From Nezara viridula (Eukaryota; Arthropoda; Insecta; Hemiptera; Pentatomidae): a stretch of 64,000 nt of DNA. Location: the NCBI GenBank assembly GCA_928085145.1, contig OV725080.1, positions 147,860,636 through 147,924,635 on the forward strand, written 5' to 3'. Shown in pieces: positions 18,243-29,734 of this stretch. Numbering within the stretch: the stretch's first letter is position 1; every line of letters starts with the position of its first letter. The position numbers and the translations under genes are program-made. The notes under the pieces are model-generated. The model was given only the letters and a program-made list of their open reading frames with translations. It searched no databases and was not told where the DNA came from.

Positions 18243-20329
18243 GTTTAACTTCTTTTTTTTAAACTATAGTTGAGCCTTTTTTAATATTGTTTCATGATTT
18301 TATAATGTTGACAACATTTTATAAGATTACTAGTGTATATGCATTTTAAGCAGTCGATATTTATTTATATTTTAAACAATTTTAAGGTAGTTTGATAATA
18401 TATATTTAATGTTAATTAATTTTGGTACTTAAATTTATAACTAAGAGTTGTTATACAAGCTATTTTTGTTGTTGATATAGATATGTTCTTCATGCTTTTA
18501 TATTTATTATGGATGCATTTTTCATTTGCTTTTTTAACATAGATGTATTTTTCTATGACGCTTAGTGGTCCAGTACCTTAATATATGTGGTGATGGACGG
18601 TGCTGAGACTATCGATGAATCCCTGGCCTGAAGTATCGAGGCTCTATTTTAAAAGTAGGTTAAATTTTGAAACAATTGTTATTAGAAACATAGGGAAGCA
18701 TGACTGTGTACCGATTGATCCATTTATAGTTTATTGAATAATTGTTAAGTGACCTGATTTCCAATTTAAACAATTATGTTTATATATATAAACACACGTA
18801 CATACACAAGCAGAGTTTATATCCTCTGCTATCAAGAAATCACTTAACCACCCCTAGTTCTCATGGTTAATCTAAATGATGTGTAAACAAATAATTCTTT
18901 TTATAGAAATTTAATTTTTAGTATAGTATATCAGTTAAGAGCTCGAGTTTGCACTACTTAAAAAACGGTGATATAAAAAACAAATAGTATATAGTAAAAT
19001 TTTAAAAGAAGTAGATAGCTGTTAGATATAAAAAGATTATAACTAGTTCATAATAATTGCTGTAAAACATGTATTTTTCTATGTTTAATTTCATACCTCT
19101 ATTAGACAGTCTCTCCAAAACTGGATTTTAAGCTTATGAAGCACAACGGAATAAAGTAGAATTGGAGTATAATATAGCAGAAATTTTAAAAAATATCACC
19201 AAAATGACAAAAAAATTGTTTTTATTTCTTCAAATAACGCAACTATTCAACAAAGTTTAATTTTTATTTACACCTTTTTTTTTATAGAAATTTTAATATT
19301 TTGTGCTTTCAAATTTATTGTTAAATTTCATATTATGTATTGTGATATAAATACTGCCTAAGAGCTGAAACGACCAGTAAGAGGTTAAGGAGTCCTCCAT
19401 TGTTATAAATAAATATCCATAAAGACAGCGATAAGTGAATAAATCTATATGCTGATTCTGAGCCTCTTGAATAAAAGCTACCTTCCAGAAGCAAATCAAA
19501 CATTTTTTTTTTAATATAGGAATAGACCGAAAGAATAATGTACATAATCTTTCATGCATCAAAACGAAAAATATAATGGATTTTCAGTAAAATATCTCAT
19601 CACAAAAAATATTTTTAAATTATAGATTTCTGTCACTTCGAAACCACCATGAGGTGAAGATAAGAAATATTCGCTTTTACAACGTCGAAATAGGTAAAGA
19701 GAAACGTTAATGAAATCGGTTAAACCGATCTTGCTCGTCTTAGAAGAGTCTTTTATAAACAAAAAATAATTTATTATAAACTTGAACCCATCGAGGGATT
19801 GTTATTGTCGATTAACAAGATAATCACTATAACGAGGTCTTTGAGTCACTACGAAGAATTCCTAATCTTAAATTTTACATCCTAAACCAGAAAGAGTCAA
19901 TTAATTGCTTAGATACTCCTAATTATAGGTTGGCTCGAGAGGCACGGTATAGTTCCTGTTTGAGTCGAGAAGGAGAAACAGGTGAAACGAGGAAGGGGAT
20001 AGCTTTAGATGAGTCGGCAGAACTAGGAAGAAAGAGAAGAACGTCTGGAATAGGAGCCACAAGGACCCGCTGGGATATCAACCTTAATCATGAGCCATAA
20101 GGAAAGTTATATCTTTGTCCTCCGCGAAGAGAATATATCTTAGTGGATACAGGTGTTCGTAAAAATAAAAAAACTTTAACTCGGTCTATATCTTCCTCAC
20201 TATTTTAATTGGATAAATGATAAAACAAATTCAAACAACAAACGTTAGTAAAAAAAATAATGAAATTAAAGAGAAGATTGGTTGGGGTGCTCAGTAAAAA
20301 AAAAATTGTAAAAATAAATAAATTATATT
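18243..20329. other. AT-rich intergenic sequence; no gene seen
   Basis: I see only low-complexity AT-rich DNA with T runs and short random frames. Two more balanced patches (18,550-18,640 and 19,925-20,140, purine-rich) carry no recognisable protein, RNA or repeat end. Confidence 0.5.
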
Positions 20330-20890
20330 TATTTTTATTTTTTCCGACGTTTTGATTTCAAGTTCAGGCCTTCATCAGAGCTAAGATAATAACAAAGTTA
20401 GGAAATTATGAATAAAATAATAACAGTAATAGAGAACTATGAAATAAGGTAATATAAGAACTGAAAGACAGAAGTGTAGACATAAAATAAATGGGGTGAC
20501 GTAGTCGCTAAAATATGATGTCTTAGTAAAAGAAAGTGAGATAATCAAAGAATAAAAAATTGAGAAAAGCAATATGAAGACATATAAAGAAAATATTATA
20601 TGTAAATAGATAAATTAAAATCAAAACATACGTATAAAAGAATAAAAAAATAAAATAATGAAAATAAGATGTATTGAACAAATGTATCAATATACACAAA
20701 ATAGAGGAAAGTCTGGAAAACGAGATTTTCCAGCTCTAAGTGAAATTCCTGGCTGAACACACCGCCCTGAAGAAGACCTGCAAAATCGGGTCGAATCGTT
20801 GGCTTTTAATAAAATAGTTTTGACACTATTTAGCCTATTTATGATCGCCACCCCGGACCATCTCCATCCTTTATAATGCAACGGTCAACT
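20330..20890. repeat. Two Penelope-type terminal motif copies in opposite orientation
   Basis: Minus strand at about 20,340-20,385: CTGATGAAGGCCTGAACTTG, then AAATCAAAACGTCG. Plus strand at 20,750-20,885: CCCTGAAGAAGACCTGC, then AAAATCGGGTCGAA, a TTTTAATAAAATAG block, and 'cggaccatctcc' followed by 'caacggtcaactattaaatattca'. The plus copy is nearly the same as the right arm of the inverted pair at 39,948-40,218. Between them is AT-rich sequence. Confidence 0.5.
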
Positions 20891-20903
20891 ATTAAATATT
20901 CAA

Positions 20904-22048
20904 CATTTCGTGAATAAATTAATATTTTATATCTTGTTAAAAAATAATATTATTAATATTTAATCTTATGAAAAAATAATATATAAAAAAAAATAGAACT
21001 CATTCTGCTCATTAAAATGCTATAACACCGACAGAGAATAATTTTAAAAATGCTGTAAAATTGTTGTATAAAAAGTTTCTCTTTCAATTTCGTTGCTAAC
21101 GCAGCCTGCCCTTTTAGGAACTTTCTCCGATCCGTGAGTTTTCTCCGCTTCCTCAATTTCCCGGCTCTAACCCCCCCCCCTTTCTTCGGAAATTTATTAT
21201 AATTTTTATTCCTTAACGAGTTCTAGTTTATTTTCTATTTATTTATTGAACCATCTTTTACTCGTTAAAGTGATGTTATAATGATCTGAAAGAATATTTT
21301 TATTACTTTTCGAGTTCTGCGTTTGCGAATTGTGCCTCAATCTTTTTTTTTTTTTCGATTATTTAAAATAACTTTGTTATGGATTTTCTATCATGTATAA
21401 TGTATTAATTATCTGGACCAATAGTATATAAATTTAGTTTATTTATTTACATTTTTGTATTTATTTATCTGAGATATTTGGTTGGTATTTAAGTAATTTA
21501 ATCATAGACAGTACTGAAACCGATTTATATACTGACTATCACCTTCCAACAGTTGATCAACATATAAACACCTTTTCCCAACGGTTTTATGAACACATTA
21601 AGGAGACTAAAAAAGAGTTGGATGAGAAATCTCCCTTAAATAACCTATGTAATTGAAACAAGTCAGGGAAGAGGTACTACTGAGTACTGTCCTTCCCCAT
21701 CCTTAGTATGTCATTTTTTTTTCTGTATTTTCAACATATTTTCTGACTGTTAACATAAAGTTGAAAAGTGCAAATAAATATTTAAATTTCAAAAACACTG
21801 AAACTAATATTTTCACAAAACTATGTCATATAAATCCGCCGAATGTAATGTTAAACTGAACTCGAATTTCCATTTCCAAAAACATTAATATAATTTATAC
21901 AGCACTTTCAAAATTATTCTCTGTCGGTATTATAGGATTTTAATGAGGAGAATGAGTCCTGTCTTTTTAAACATAATTTTTCCATAAGATTAAATATTAA
22001 TAATATTGTTTTTTAATAAGATATAAAATATTCATGTATTCAGGAAAT
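20904..22048. mobile_element. Inverted-repeat unit, ~155-bp arms
   Basis: 20,904-21,062 matches the reverse complement of about 21,895-22,048 at high identity: shared 'atattttatatctt', 'aatattattaatatttaatctta', and a 'gaccgacagagaataatttt'-type block split by small gaps. The ~830-bp interior includes a GC-richer patch (21,070-21,330), a C run near 21,172 and a Jockey 3' end. The arms could be terminal repeats of a DNA element or a local inverted duplication. No transposase is visible. Confidence 0.6.
21570..21745 (+). mobile_element. Jockey-like LINE 3' end
   Basis: Resembles the 3' end at 59,945-60,070: 'aaggagac' then 'agagttggatgagaaatctcc', a 'gaagaggtactac' block, and the 'ccttcc..cct..agt.tcat' end. 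The reading frame is decayed. It lies within the inverted-repeat unit 20,904-22,048. Confidence 0.45.
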
Positions 22049-22639
22049 GTAGAAAAAAATATTATGTGTTTTTGCAAAATTCATTTAGTAACGTTTCTGA
22101 AAATTCATAAAATTGAGCATCAACTTCATTTAATTAATGTAATGTCAAAATCAAAACTTTTTTATTATTATTTATGAAATTTAGAACTGTATAAACAAAT
22201 ATACATCCAGTGAATGTGAAATAGAGAAATAAAATGACATGTAGAAATAAAAAGACTTGTAGAGATCCTACTATTATTTAATATTATATATTATTACTAA
22301 ATTATTTAAAAAGTATTTAACCACTAAAAAATAAACAAAAAAGAATGAATATATAAATGAACATAAAATCTTCTCAAAATTACTTCTTATAGTGATGAAA
22401 AAAAAAAGGAAATAAATTACATATTCATATATACACAACTACACAATTTGTAAACAATAGGCTATCTAATAGAAAAATAACTTAATACATAATGCAATAA
22501 TATCTACAGTGATTTATATAATAATATGCAAACACTAAGATAAAATAAAATCTCTGTAATGGAAAAAAAAAAAGGATCTACGTATACGTACATACTCTTA
22601 TTTGTACACAGGGAGACTAAAAGTATAAAATATAAACAT

Positions 22640-22872
22640 GTTTATGCTAAAATAAGGGTATTAAGTTAAAGTTAGGTGGTGTGGTATTTGTTTCACCAGA
22701 TATCCTTTTTAATCATCCTTAATAACCTGTACATAAATAATTTTTGTTTCTTTTAACAATTGTTTCCACCTATCAATAATTCGGTAATGGCAATTTTAAT
22801 ACTCTTTCTAACACACACACACACACACACAAAAATAGTAATAACAGGTATAAATTAATAATATAAGTTTAT
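22640..22872 (+). repeat. Left arm of a 2.6-kb inverted-repeat unit
   Basis: Matches the reverse complement of 25,008-25,220 across about 210 bp: 'aaataagggta', 'gttaaagttaggtggt', 'tttgtttca', 'aacaattgtttccacc' and 'aataacaggtataaattaat' all pair. It contains a (CA)n run at about 22,811-22,830 absent from the other arm. I see nothing else in 22,049-22,639. Confidence 0.6.
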
Positions 22873-23277
22873 TATTATTAACTTTAAGGATATTGTTTAT
22901 AGAGAAGGATGCTAACAGGACCTTGCCTAAACCTGAGGTTCCGGAAGGGACCCCCTGACCTCCTGCGCTGTGACCTATGAGCCGCGATATCCTCCCCCCC
23001 CTCTATTCTCCAACAACTTTTTATCTTCCCTATTTCTTGTTCTAACAGAGTTTCACTGAATTGTATTTACTTTAAATCATATTATAAATTTTTTTAATTA
23101 TTTAAAATGATTACGATTTTAAACGAGAAAAATATCTTTGAAAATATGGTAAGAGTGGTGGTCAAGATCAAAAACAAAAAAGGTTAATGTTGATTGCCAA
23201 AGTTTCCGACTATACCAGTAAACTCCTCAAAGACAAAAAATATATTTAAAAAAAGTATATTAAGAAAAATAAATAAT

Positions 23278-23780
23278 AGTCCGTGGTACCGACCCATTTT
23301 TATTAAATAATTAACATCCGACTTAAGCTTCATGAATAGCTTCATCTCATCGTAACCTGCTGAAAACAACAGTTTTATTTACCATAATTCTCAGAAGTGG
23401 GACATTTTGAATTTAGACATCAGCAAACTTTGTCTATTTAATTAGGTCCTAAAAACTCAAGAACACCCATTTGCTTTCCGCTTGAATGGTAACATAATAT
23501 ATTCTATAAATAATTTATATTTTTGTATTTAAAAAGAAACTGGTATTTAAGAATTCAAGTGGAAGAGAAAAATTAATCTGAATCGTTTTTCATGACAAAA
23601 GTTCACTTTGCCTACTTTACTGGACGTGTCTTCAGTTTTCTTTAATTTACTATACATTAGAATTCGTTTAATAAAATTAATAATACGTTATTATTATTTA
23701 AAAATAAAATAAAATGATGATGTATAATAATTTAGAAATCTATGCAAAGTTACAAAACAGTAATGTAAAAATTTACAAAA
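23278..23780 (+). mobile_element. Foldback-family copy, partial
   Basis: Begins with the family end CCGTGGTACCGACCC and continues with the conserved words taattaacatcc, atagcttcatctcatcgtaacc and ctaaaaactc...caccca-tttgctttcc. Compare the full copies at 41,745 and 44,590. The inverted right half is missing. From about 23,570 the sequence matches 3965-4180 instead. Confidence 0.55.
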
Positions 23781-24817
23781 TATTTTTTTTCTCGACTTCT
23801 AGGGAGCATTGGCGAGAAACATCGGACACGAGTCTAATATTTTTCGAACTAGAATAGCCAAAAAATGTTTCATTATAATCGGTGACCCCATGTCCGTACC
23901 ATTTTAAGTGCAGGAAAATATGCTCAAAAGTTAGGTATTTTTGAAATTTAAGCAGAGTTTCGCAAAGGATTTTTCCACACTTTTAAGTAATCATTACATA
24001 TTTTTTTTATCGAAAATAGTTAAATTTTTTTTTGTAGAAAAAATAAGTCATTAGAAATACTTAAAAATATATATTTTTTTAATTGAATGATATAGACCTG
24101 CGGTGTAAATTAAGTGCGATATTATTTTTTAAAACGAATTAATTTATAAAGCTTAATTTTTTGTTATTCATTAAAAAATTCAAATTCGCTCGTTAAATAG
24201 ATTTAAAAAAATAGGAAGATTGGAAAATTGAGATTGAGTTCCTACAGAATTTTATTCATAAGCAATTCAGCATTAGTCTAACCAATCTGATTAGGAACAT
24301 TCAGAGGATAATCAGCCAATCATATCTTTAAAGAAATTGTTTTCGCAACAGCAAAAGGGAAATGCTGAAATCCTTCAAACGGAGCTCAATTCTGAGGCCG
24401 CGAGGCACAAAAGCTCAAATTGAGGGTATAAAACTCTAAAGAGGCGCGCTTACCGTGGAATGAAGACATCTGGAGGAAAGTCGTTCCAGACATTAACTGG
24501 ATTTATATGCGGTTCCAGGGGCATTGTTAGGATGGGACAAAGGGACCGATCAAGTAAGCGCTCCTGTCAGCGAATCACGACGTCGCCTTAACAGCAAGCG
24601 TCTTCACGATCCACGCTGCCACGAGAGCATGCGGTTTATCTAGTGAACTATGTTATACGAGAATATCTGGTGTGATTATTATTGTATTGAATGAGCATGA
24701 GCAATAATAATAATAACTGCGGAAGAAATTAGAAAGCAGTGACGTGAAGAAAGTAGAAGTGGAATATATGGAAAATGGACAGGATGAGAACTATTTCATT
24801 TAAAAAAAACAAACTAA
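23781..24817. other. AT-rich sequence with an unidentified GC-richer block
   Basis: 23,800-23,900 is a diverged copy of the 1790/55,025 repeat. 24,340-24,650 has balanced composition with several CpG (gcggttccaggggc, cacgacgtcgcc), but no long frame and no recognisable end sequences. It might be part of an LTR, an RNA-derived sequence or an exon; I cannot tell. Confidence 0.35.
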
Positions 24818-25007
24818 GTTGTATGCTTTAGACAACACAATAGAAGTAAAAACACCAACAAGGCAAGATTAATAATATGAAACATGAATTATAAATAATA
24901 GTCCATTATAAAGGGGATGAATTGCTGAACCATCGCTTACAGTATGCAGGTCCGATTTTTAGTTTCCGAGATATTTTAATCCAGATGCAAAAACAGTTTA
25001 GTTATAT
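24818..25007 (+). repeat. Dispersed ~450-bp repeat, 5' portion
   Basis: Contains the family start: 'gctttagacaacacaatagaag', 'acaaggcaagattaataatatga', 'gtatgcaggtccgatttttag' and 'gagatattttaatcc'. It ends in 'gcaaaaacagttt', where other copies continue. Other copies lie at 25,395-25,865, 29,735-30,905 (interrupted) and 61,905-62,365. Confidence 0.6.
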
Positions 25008-25220
25008 TATTAATTTATACCTGTTATTACTATTTTTTTTTATAAGAAAAATTATTAAAGTTGCCACTATCGAATTATTAATTGGTGGAAACAATTGTTA
25101 AAAGAAACAAATTTTTTTTAGATACAGGATATAAAGGATGATTAAAAAAAAAATATCTGATGAAACAAATATCAAACCACCCAACTTTAACTTACTACCC
25201 TTATTTTAGCAGAAATAGGT
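25008..25220 (-). repeat. Right arm of the 2.6-kb inverted-repeat unit
   Basis: Inverted partner of 22,640-22,872. It ends 'actacccttattttagc', complement of the left arm start. The enclosed 2.1 kb holds a foldback-family copy and a dispersed-repeat copy but no transposase. Confidence 0.6.
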
Positions 25221-25394
25221 AGGTATACTCAGACAAAGTAAATTGAAAATTATTATTAATAATAATTATTTAAAAACAATTAATTAACCGTATATTTGTC
25301 ACAGCCGTCTAATAAATTATATTTATGTTTTTGTCACTAACCATTTCCTTTTACGACTATATATTTTAATTATTGATTTCATTAAAAAAAAAAA

Positions 25395-25865
25395 AATGTT
25401 GTTTTCTTTAGACCACACAATAGAAATGAAAACATCAACAATGTTTATATGAAATATAATTTATAAATAATAGCTCATTATAAAGACGACGAAATGCTGA
25501 AAATGTCCCTCTATTACAGTATATAGATCCGATTTTTAGTTTCTGAGATATTTTAATCCGTATCTTCAATAAGACTCGTTATCATTTGGTTTTCGACACT
25601 ATGTCTTCTCTTTTCGTCTCTCTAATAAGGCGTCGCGTTAAGATACGATTTTGAATATAAGTCCATCACACAGAGAATGGAATGGTGAACAATTCCTTCG
25701 TTTAAAGTATGCAGGTCCGATTTTTACTTTATTACTTTTTGAGATATTTTATCACTTTAATTAGTCGACTCCAGCCGCCTTTACCCGAGCGTTACACATC
25801 GGAGATCTGATGGCTAAATCTAATTCACTCTCCACAAAAAAAAAGTGCAAAACGCGCCTTAAGAA
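25395..25865 (+). repeat. Dispersed ~450-bp repeat, fuller copy
   Basis: Starts 'ttctttagaccacacaatag', has the mid-block 'ttcgacactatgtcttctctttt', and ends with 'caattagtcgactccagccg'-like sequence near 25,757, 'ccgagcgttacacatcggaga' and 'gtgcaaaacgcgcc'. Two copies of the 'caggtccgatttttag' block occur inside it (about 25,505 and 25,710), suggesting an internal duplication. No ORF. Confidence 0.6.
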
Positions 25866-25924
25866 TTTTTCACTTCAAAAAAGGTTTTGTTATAATTATA
25901 GGTGAATAAATAAAAAATAGGAAT

Positions 25925-26238
25925 ACCTGTACCACTACAATCCATGAAAGTTCTTGGTTCAGTACAATAAGGAAATAGTGTTTCTTGGTCAATGGCAGTC
26001 CAAGGAGGTGGTTCGACCGAGATTACGCTCAACCGTCAGGATTTTCCCCGTAATTAATTTTATAATTGAGGATCCCCACTTTATAGAGGCTGGGTGTGCC
26101 CCATGAAGGTCTCCGGCCCCTATGATCAATCCACATCTGACGAAACAGAATAAATTATTTATCTGCCATCTACCGGACTCGAACTAAGTACTTTGAGAAT
26201 TGGTAGTCAGCGACTTAAAATTGAGCTACCCCAACCAA
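25925..26238 (-). mobile_element. tRNA-derived SINE (minus strand)
   Basis: On the minus strand the head reads GGTTGGGGTAGCTCAATTT (A box about 26,217-26,227), and the B box is AGTTCGAGTCC (26,175-26,185). The body, with 'cacacccagcctctataaagtgg', 'gagcgtaatctcggtcgaacc' and 'acaaccatgaa..ttgtagtggtac'-like segments, matches the copy at 45,549-45,870 throughout. Such elements are transcribed by RNA polymerase III and mobilised by LINE machinery. Confidence 0.8.
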
Positions 26239-26368
26239 AAAGGAGAAATAAAATTAATAAATAACCAATCGTAATTAGTAGAGGGTGTATGAAGTTCTCT
26301 GCTGCCTCCAATAATATAGCCAATACATACTTCTATAATTTGTGTCTCCCAAATCATAAGAATATTTA

Positions 26369-27170
26369 TCTATATATATAAAAATGAATGTATGTCTGTC
26401 CGTCCGTCTGTTTGTCCTTGGTGCATTACTAAACCATTCATCCGATCGCCATGAAACTTTGGGAAGTTGTTTCGTACACTCTTGGGAAGGTTTCTGGCAT
26501 ATTACTTTTGTCTTACGATAATTTTATATATGTAAATAAATTAAAATGTAAATATTTTTCTGTTCAAATCCGAAAAAAAGTCGCTATAAGCTGTAGCGCC
26601 AAAACGGCTTTACCGATTTTAACGAAACTTGTCTAAAGTATCCCCCTTGAAACCATTTTCATTTATGTGTATAACATACTTTCCCAAAAACAAGCTGGAA
26701 AATGTTACGATGAATTCAATATTTTATTTGACCATAACTAAAAAAGAACAGAAGTTTTGACAGATAATACCAATATTTATATGTATTGCTGAATTGCTGA
26801 CAAAATAAAAAAAAAATCATCGAAATCGGACGGTTCGTTGCAGAGTTATAGAGTTTTAAACATTTACTGCTTTCTCTTCAGAAAAGGCCGTTTCCTTTTG
26901 CTTCCTCACTACCGAAGATCGGCAAGCATTTTTTTATTTTTATTGATTAATCGAAAATTTTATGATTTCTACTCGAATGGTCAATTTGAATCATGGGGAA
27001 AAAAAAATCATTAGTTTAAATTTAAGCCATATTACAGACAAATTTGTTTCCCAACTTTTTACAAATGATAGATGTCCTTTGCTACTAATCTACTCATATG
27101 TGCTTTCTATTTTCTTTCTTTTTCATTTTGCCAGGGTAAGCCACAGCAGCTCGTAGTCGGGTAAAACTAG
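26369..27170 (+). mobile_element. Non-autonomous Helitron-like element
   Basis: Starts TCTATATATATAAAAATGAA after an A and ends 'gtcgggtaaaactag' (CTAG) before a T. This fits Helitron rules: 5' TC, 3' CTRR, insertion between A and T. Internal text 'ctgtccgtccgtctgtttgtc' and 'accattcatccga' with 'atgaaact' is of a kind common in insect Helitrons. It is 802 bp long with no Rep/helicase. The usual 3' hairpin is weak here. Helitron identity is from end motifs only. The short ATG frames inside (26,451 and 26,962) are probably chance. Confidence 0.6.
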
Positions 27171-27614
27171 TACATTATAAATAGATAAGTCCAAATACTA
27201 AGCCATGAATCTACACCATAAAGGAGAATAGTATGATGAAAAGTAATTTATATTTTTCTCATAAATTTATATTTACTCACTTATCAACGAATGAAAGCCA
27301 TCTATGTATTGAATTACCTGCAAGAAAAGAAAAATTTCATTAAAAAATTACTATAATAAAAAATAGATTTATATACATTCATTCTTTAAAAAAAAAAAAA
27401 GTAAATATATTTATAAAGTTAGAGAAATGAAACTTTTTCTTCAATTTTTTGAGAAGTTCTAATATCCTGGATAAAAAAAAAGAAAAGAAAAAAAGAATTT
27501 TATTAACAGATGTCCTGACCTTGGTACACTCGCGTCACCTACCAGCAGCTGCTCCTTTTGTGGGCAACTTTCGTTCAATACAATTTATAAATTAAATTAA
27601 TTACAGAATCAGAA

Positions 27615-27620
<6 letters not shown>

Positions 27621-27674
<54 letters not shown>
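27621..27674. repeat. (TA)n microsatellite
   Basis: Pure TA repeat. The interval 27,171-27,800 otherwise holds only AT-rich sequence, plus a GC-richer stretch at 27,515-27,570 with no recognisable content. Confidence 0.95.
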
Positions 27675-27677
<3 letters not shown>

Positions 27678-27809
27678 CAAATTACTATAGCAAAATGTTT
27701 CATTTTTCGTATTTATAATTTTAGAGGTTAACAAAAAGAAAAAGTAATTGAAGAAAAAAAATTGTATTTTTTTTTTAGAGCATCAACCAAGTTGATTAAA
27801 CCATTTTAG

Positions 27810-28095
27810 TCCGTGGTATGGATTCTTATAATCAAATTATTAACATCAGCTGAAACTTCGTAAATAGCTTCATCTCATCGTAACCTGCAAATATTTTATT
27901 TACTTAAAATCCTCAGAATTGGGGCGTTCTCAGTCTGGAGGTCGGCAAACTTAGTCTACTTAATTAGGTACTAAAAACTCGTAAATATCCACTTGAACCG
28001 TAAGACAACTTGAGCACAAATTCGAGAAAAAAACAAATTGGTATTTACGAGCTTTTAGTACCTAATTAAATAGACGACCTTGAGCATTGGAAGTC
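27810..28095 (+). mobile_element. Foldback-family copy with deleted centre
   Basis: Left end CCGTGGTATGGATTC, then 'attattaacatcagctgaaac', 'agcttcatctcatcgtaacc', 'ttgaaccgtaagacaacttg' and, after a jump at about 28,030, the inverted half 'ggtatttacgagcttttagta' and 'cctaattaaatag'. The centre and the outer right arm seen in full copies (41,745 and 44,590) are missing. Confidence 0.6.
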
Positions 28096-28169
28096 AGTGC
28101 TTACCGTTTTATAGATACCTTATTTTATAGTTAACAGGTTTATTTCATAAATATTATAAAATGGAGTGG

Positions 28170-28886
28170 AGTTTTGCTGATTACTTCAATAATTAGTCAA
28201 GAAAAAGTATTTTTACTTTACTTTACTATACAATTAAAAAACAAATAAAGTAAATAGTTGAGATAATTAAATCATTTTATAGATAACAGGTTCATTTCAA
28301 AAATATTATAAATTATGGAGTGTCGTTCTGGCACAGTTGTCAAACCTGGCTGTGATAAGAAAAATATTTTATATTTGTCTGCCTTAAGTAGATTCAGAGT
28401 TTTGAAAGAAACTCCTGTAGCACTACAATCTTTTTTTTTTTTTTGTTACACTTATAATACAAGTGTAATATAATATAAGTTTTGTTTATATAATTTTTAA
28501 ATCATGAATTGTAGATATATATTTATTCTTTATGTAGATGCATTTATGAACTGAATATTGTTTTGAAATACATAGATATATAAAACATTATTGCTTATTT
28601 ATATTATAAGGGTAACAAAAAAAAAAATTAAGATTGTAGTGCTACAGGAGTTTCTTTTAAAACTCTGAATCTACCTAAGGCAGACAAATATAAAATATTT
28701 TGCTTATCACAGCCAGGTTTGACAACTGTACCAGAACGACACCCCATAATTAATAATATTTTTGAAATGAACCTGTTATCTATAAAATGATTTAATTATC
28801 TCAACTTTATTTGTTTTTTAATTGTATAGTAAAGTAAAGAAAAAAATGCTTTTTCTTGAATAATTATTGAAGTAATCAGCAAAACT
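28170..28886. mobile_element. Foldback element, ~290-bp arms
   Basis: 28,170-28,459 is the near-perfect reverse complement of 28,602-28,886, for example AGTTTTGCTGATTACTTCAA against its complement at the far end. Inner blocks 'cctgtagcactacaatctt' and 'ctctgaatctacct' also pair. The ~140-bp loop is AT-rich and not coding. Such long-armed hairpins are typical of foldback or snapback MITEs. I could not find a target duplication. Confidence 0.75.
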
Positions 28887-29734
28887 TTCAATTACATTAA
28901 ACAAATTTAACAGCTATAGTCGAACATTATAGACGAAGGATATAAAGTAAAATATAGACAAATTGATTATAATTTATTATTAAAAAAAAATGTTTTCTAT
29001 CCTATTACATTATTCAAAATATATAGGAAAACAAGGTGACGCTTTTGTTTGCAGAATGTTAATTGGAATGACGGAAACTGATGTTTCAATATTAATCAAA
29101 TATTATCACACTCAATATTAATAGTTCTATCAGTGTTGTTATTAGTGGAAGAAATTATCATAAACAAACAGTTGACGTGTGAAGCAAGTAACTAAACTCA
29201 ACATTACACCGTCATTGAAAAGGTTAAAAAAAAACAAAAAAACTATACAAATATTTAGGTATAAAATGCATATCTTGAATTATTTATTCATTTATGTTTT
29301 TTGTTATTATTATTTTTTAAATTTATTGAATGTGCCTCACTCAGCTAGAATATTCAGTGTCCTTAAGTGTGGCAAAATGTATTATTTCCTAATATAAAAA
29401 TGAAATTAAAAAAATAAATAAAAAAAGTTTAAAGAGAAAAATTTTAGAAGATATCGTAATTTTTATATAACTGATATATACCGAATTTTGATGTAAATTG
29501 AATTATGAAAAACTTATTGTTAGTCAATTTTCCCCGATATATTTGCAAATTAATTTTTAATTTTTGTTTGTGGATTTTGTTAAACTAAAATGCGCTTATA
29601 GTCATCACCAATTAAAGTTGTTCCACGAACTCAATTAGCCTTCAAGGCTAAACTCTTCTTAAAGAAATTCATCGAATCACTGTCGAAAGGGGTACTTAAT
29701 GAAAACAACTAACAACTTAAAAAAAAACAACTAA
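28887..29734. other. AT-rich intergenic sequence; no gene seen
   Basis: A 72-codon frame at 29,179-29,397 is Lys/Leu/Tyr-rich as expected by chance in such DNA, and I do not regard it as a gene. No repeat ends are recognised. Confidence 0.5.
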
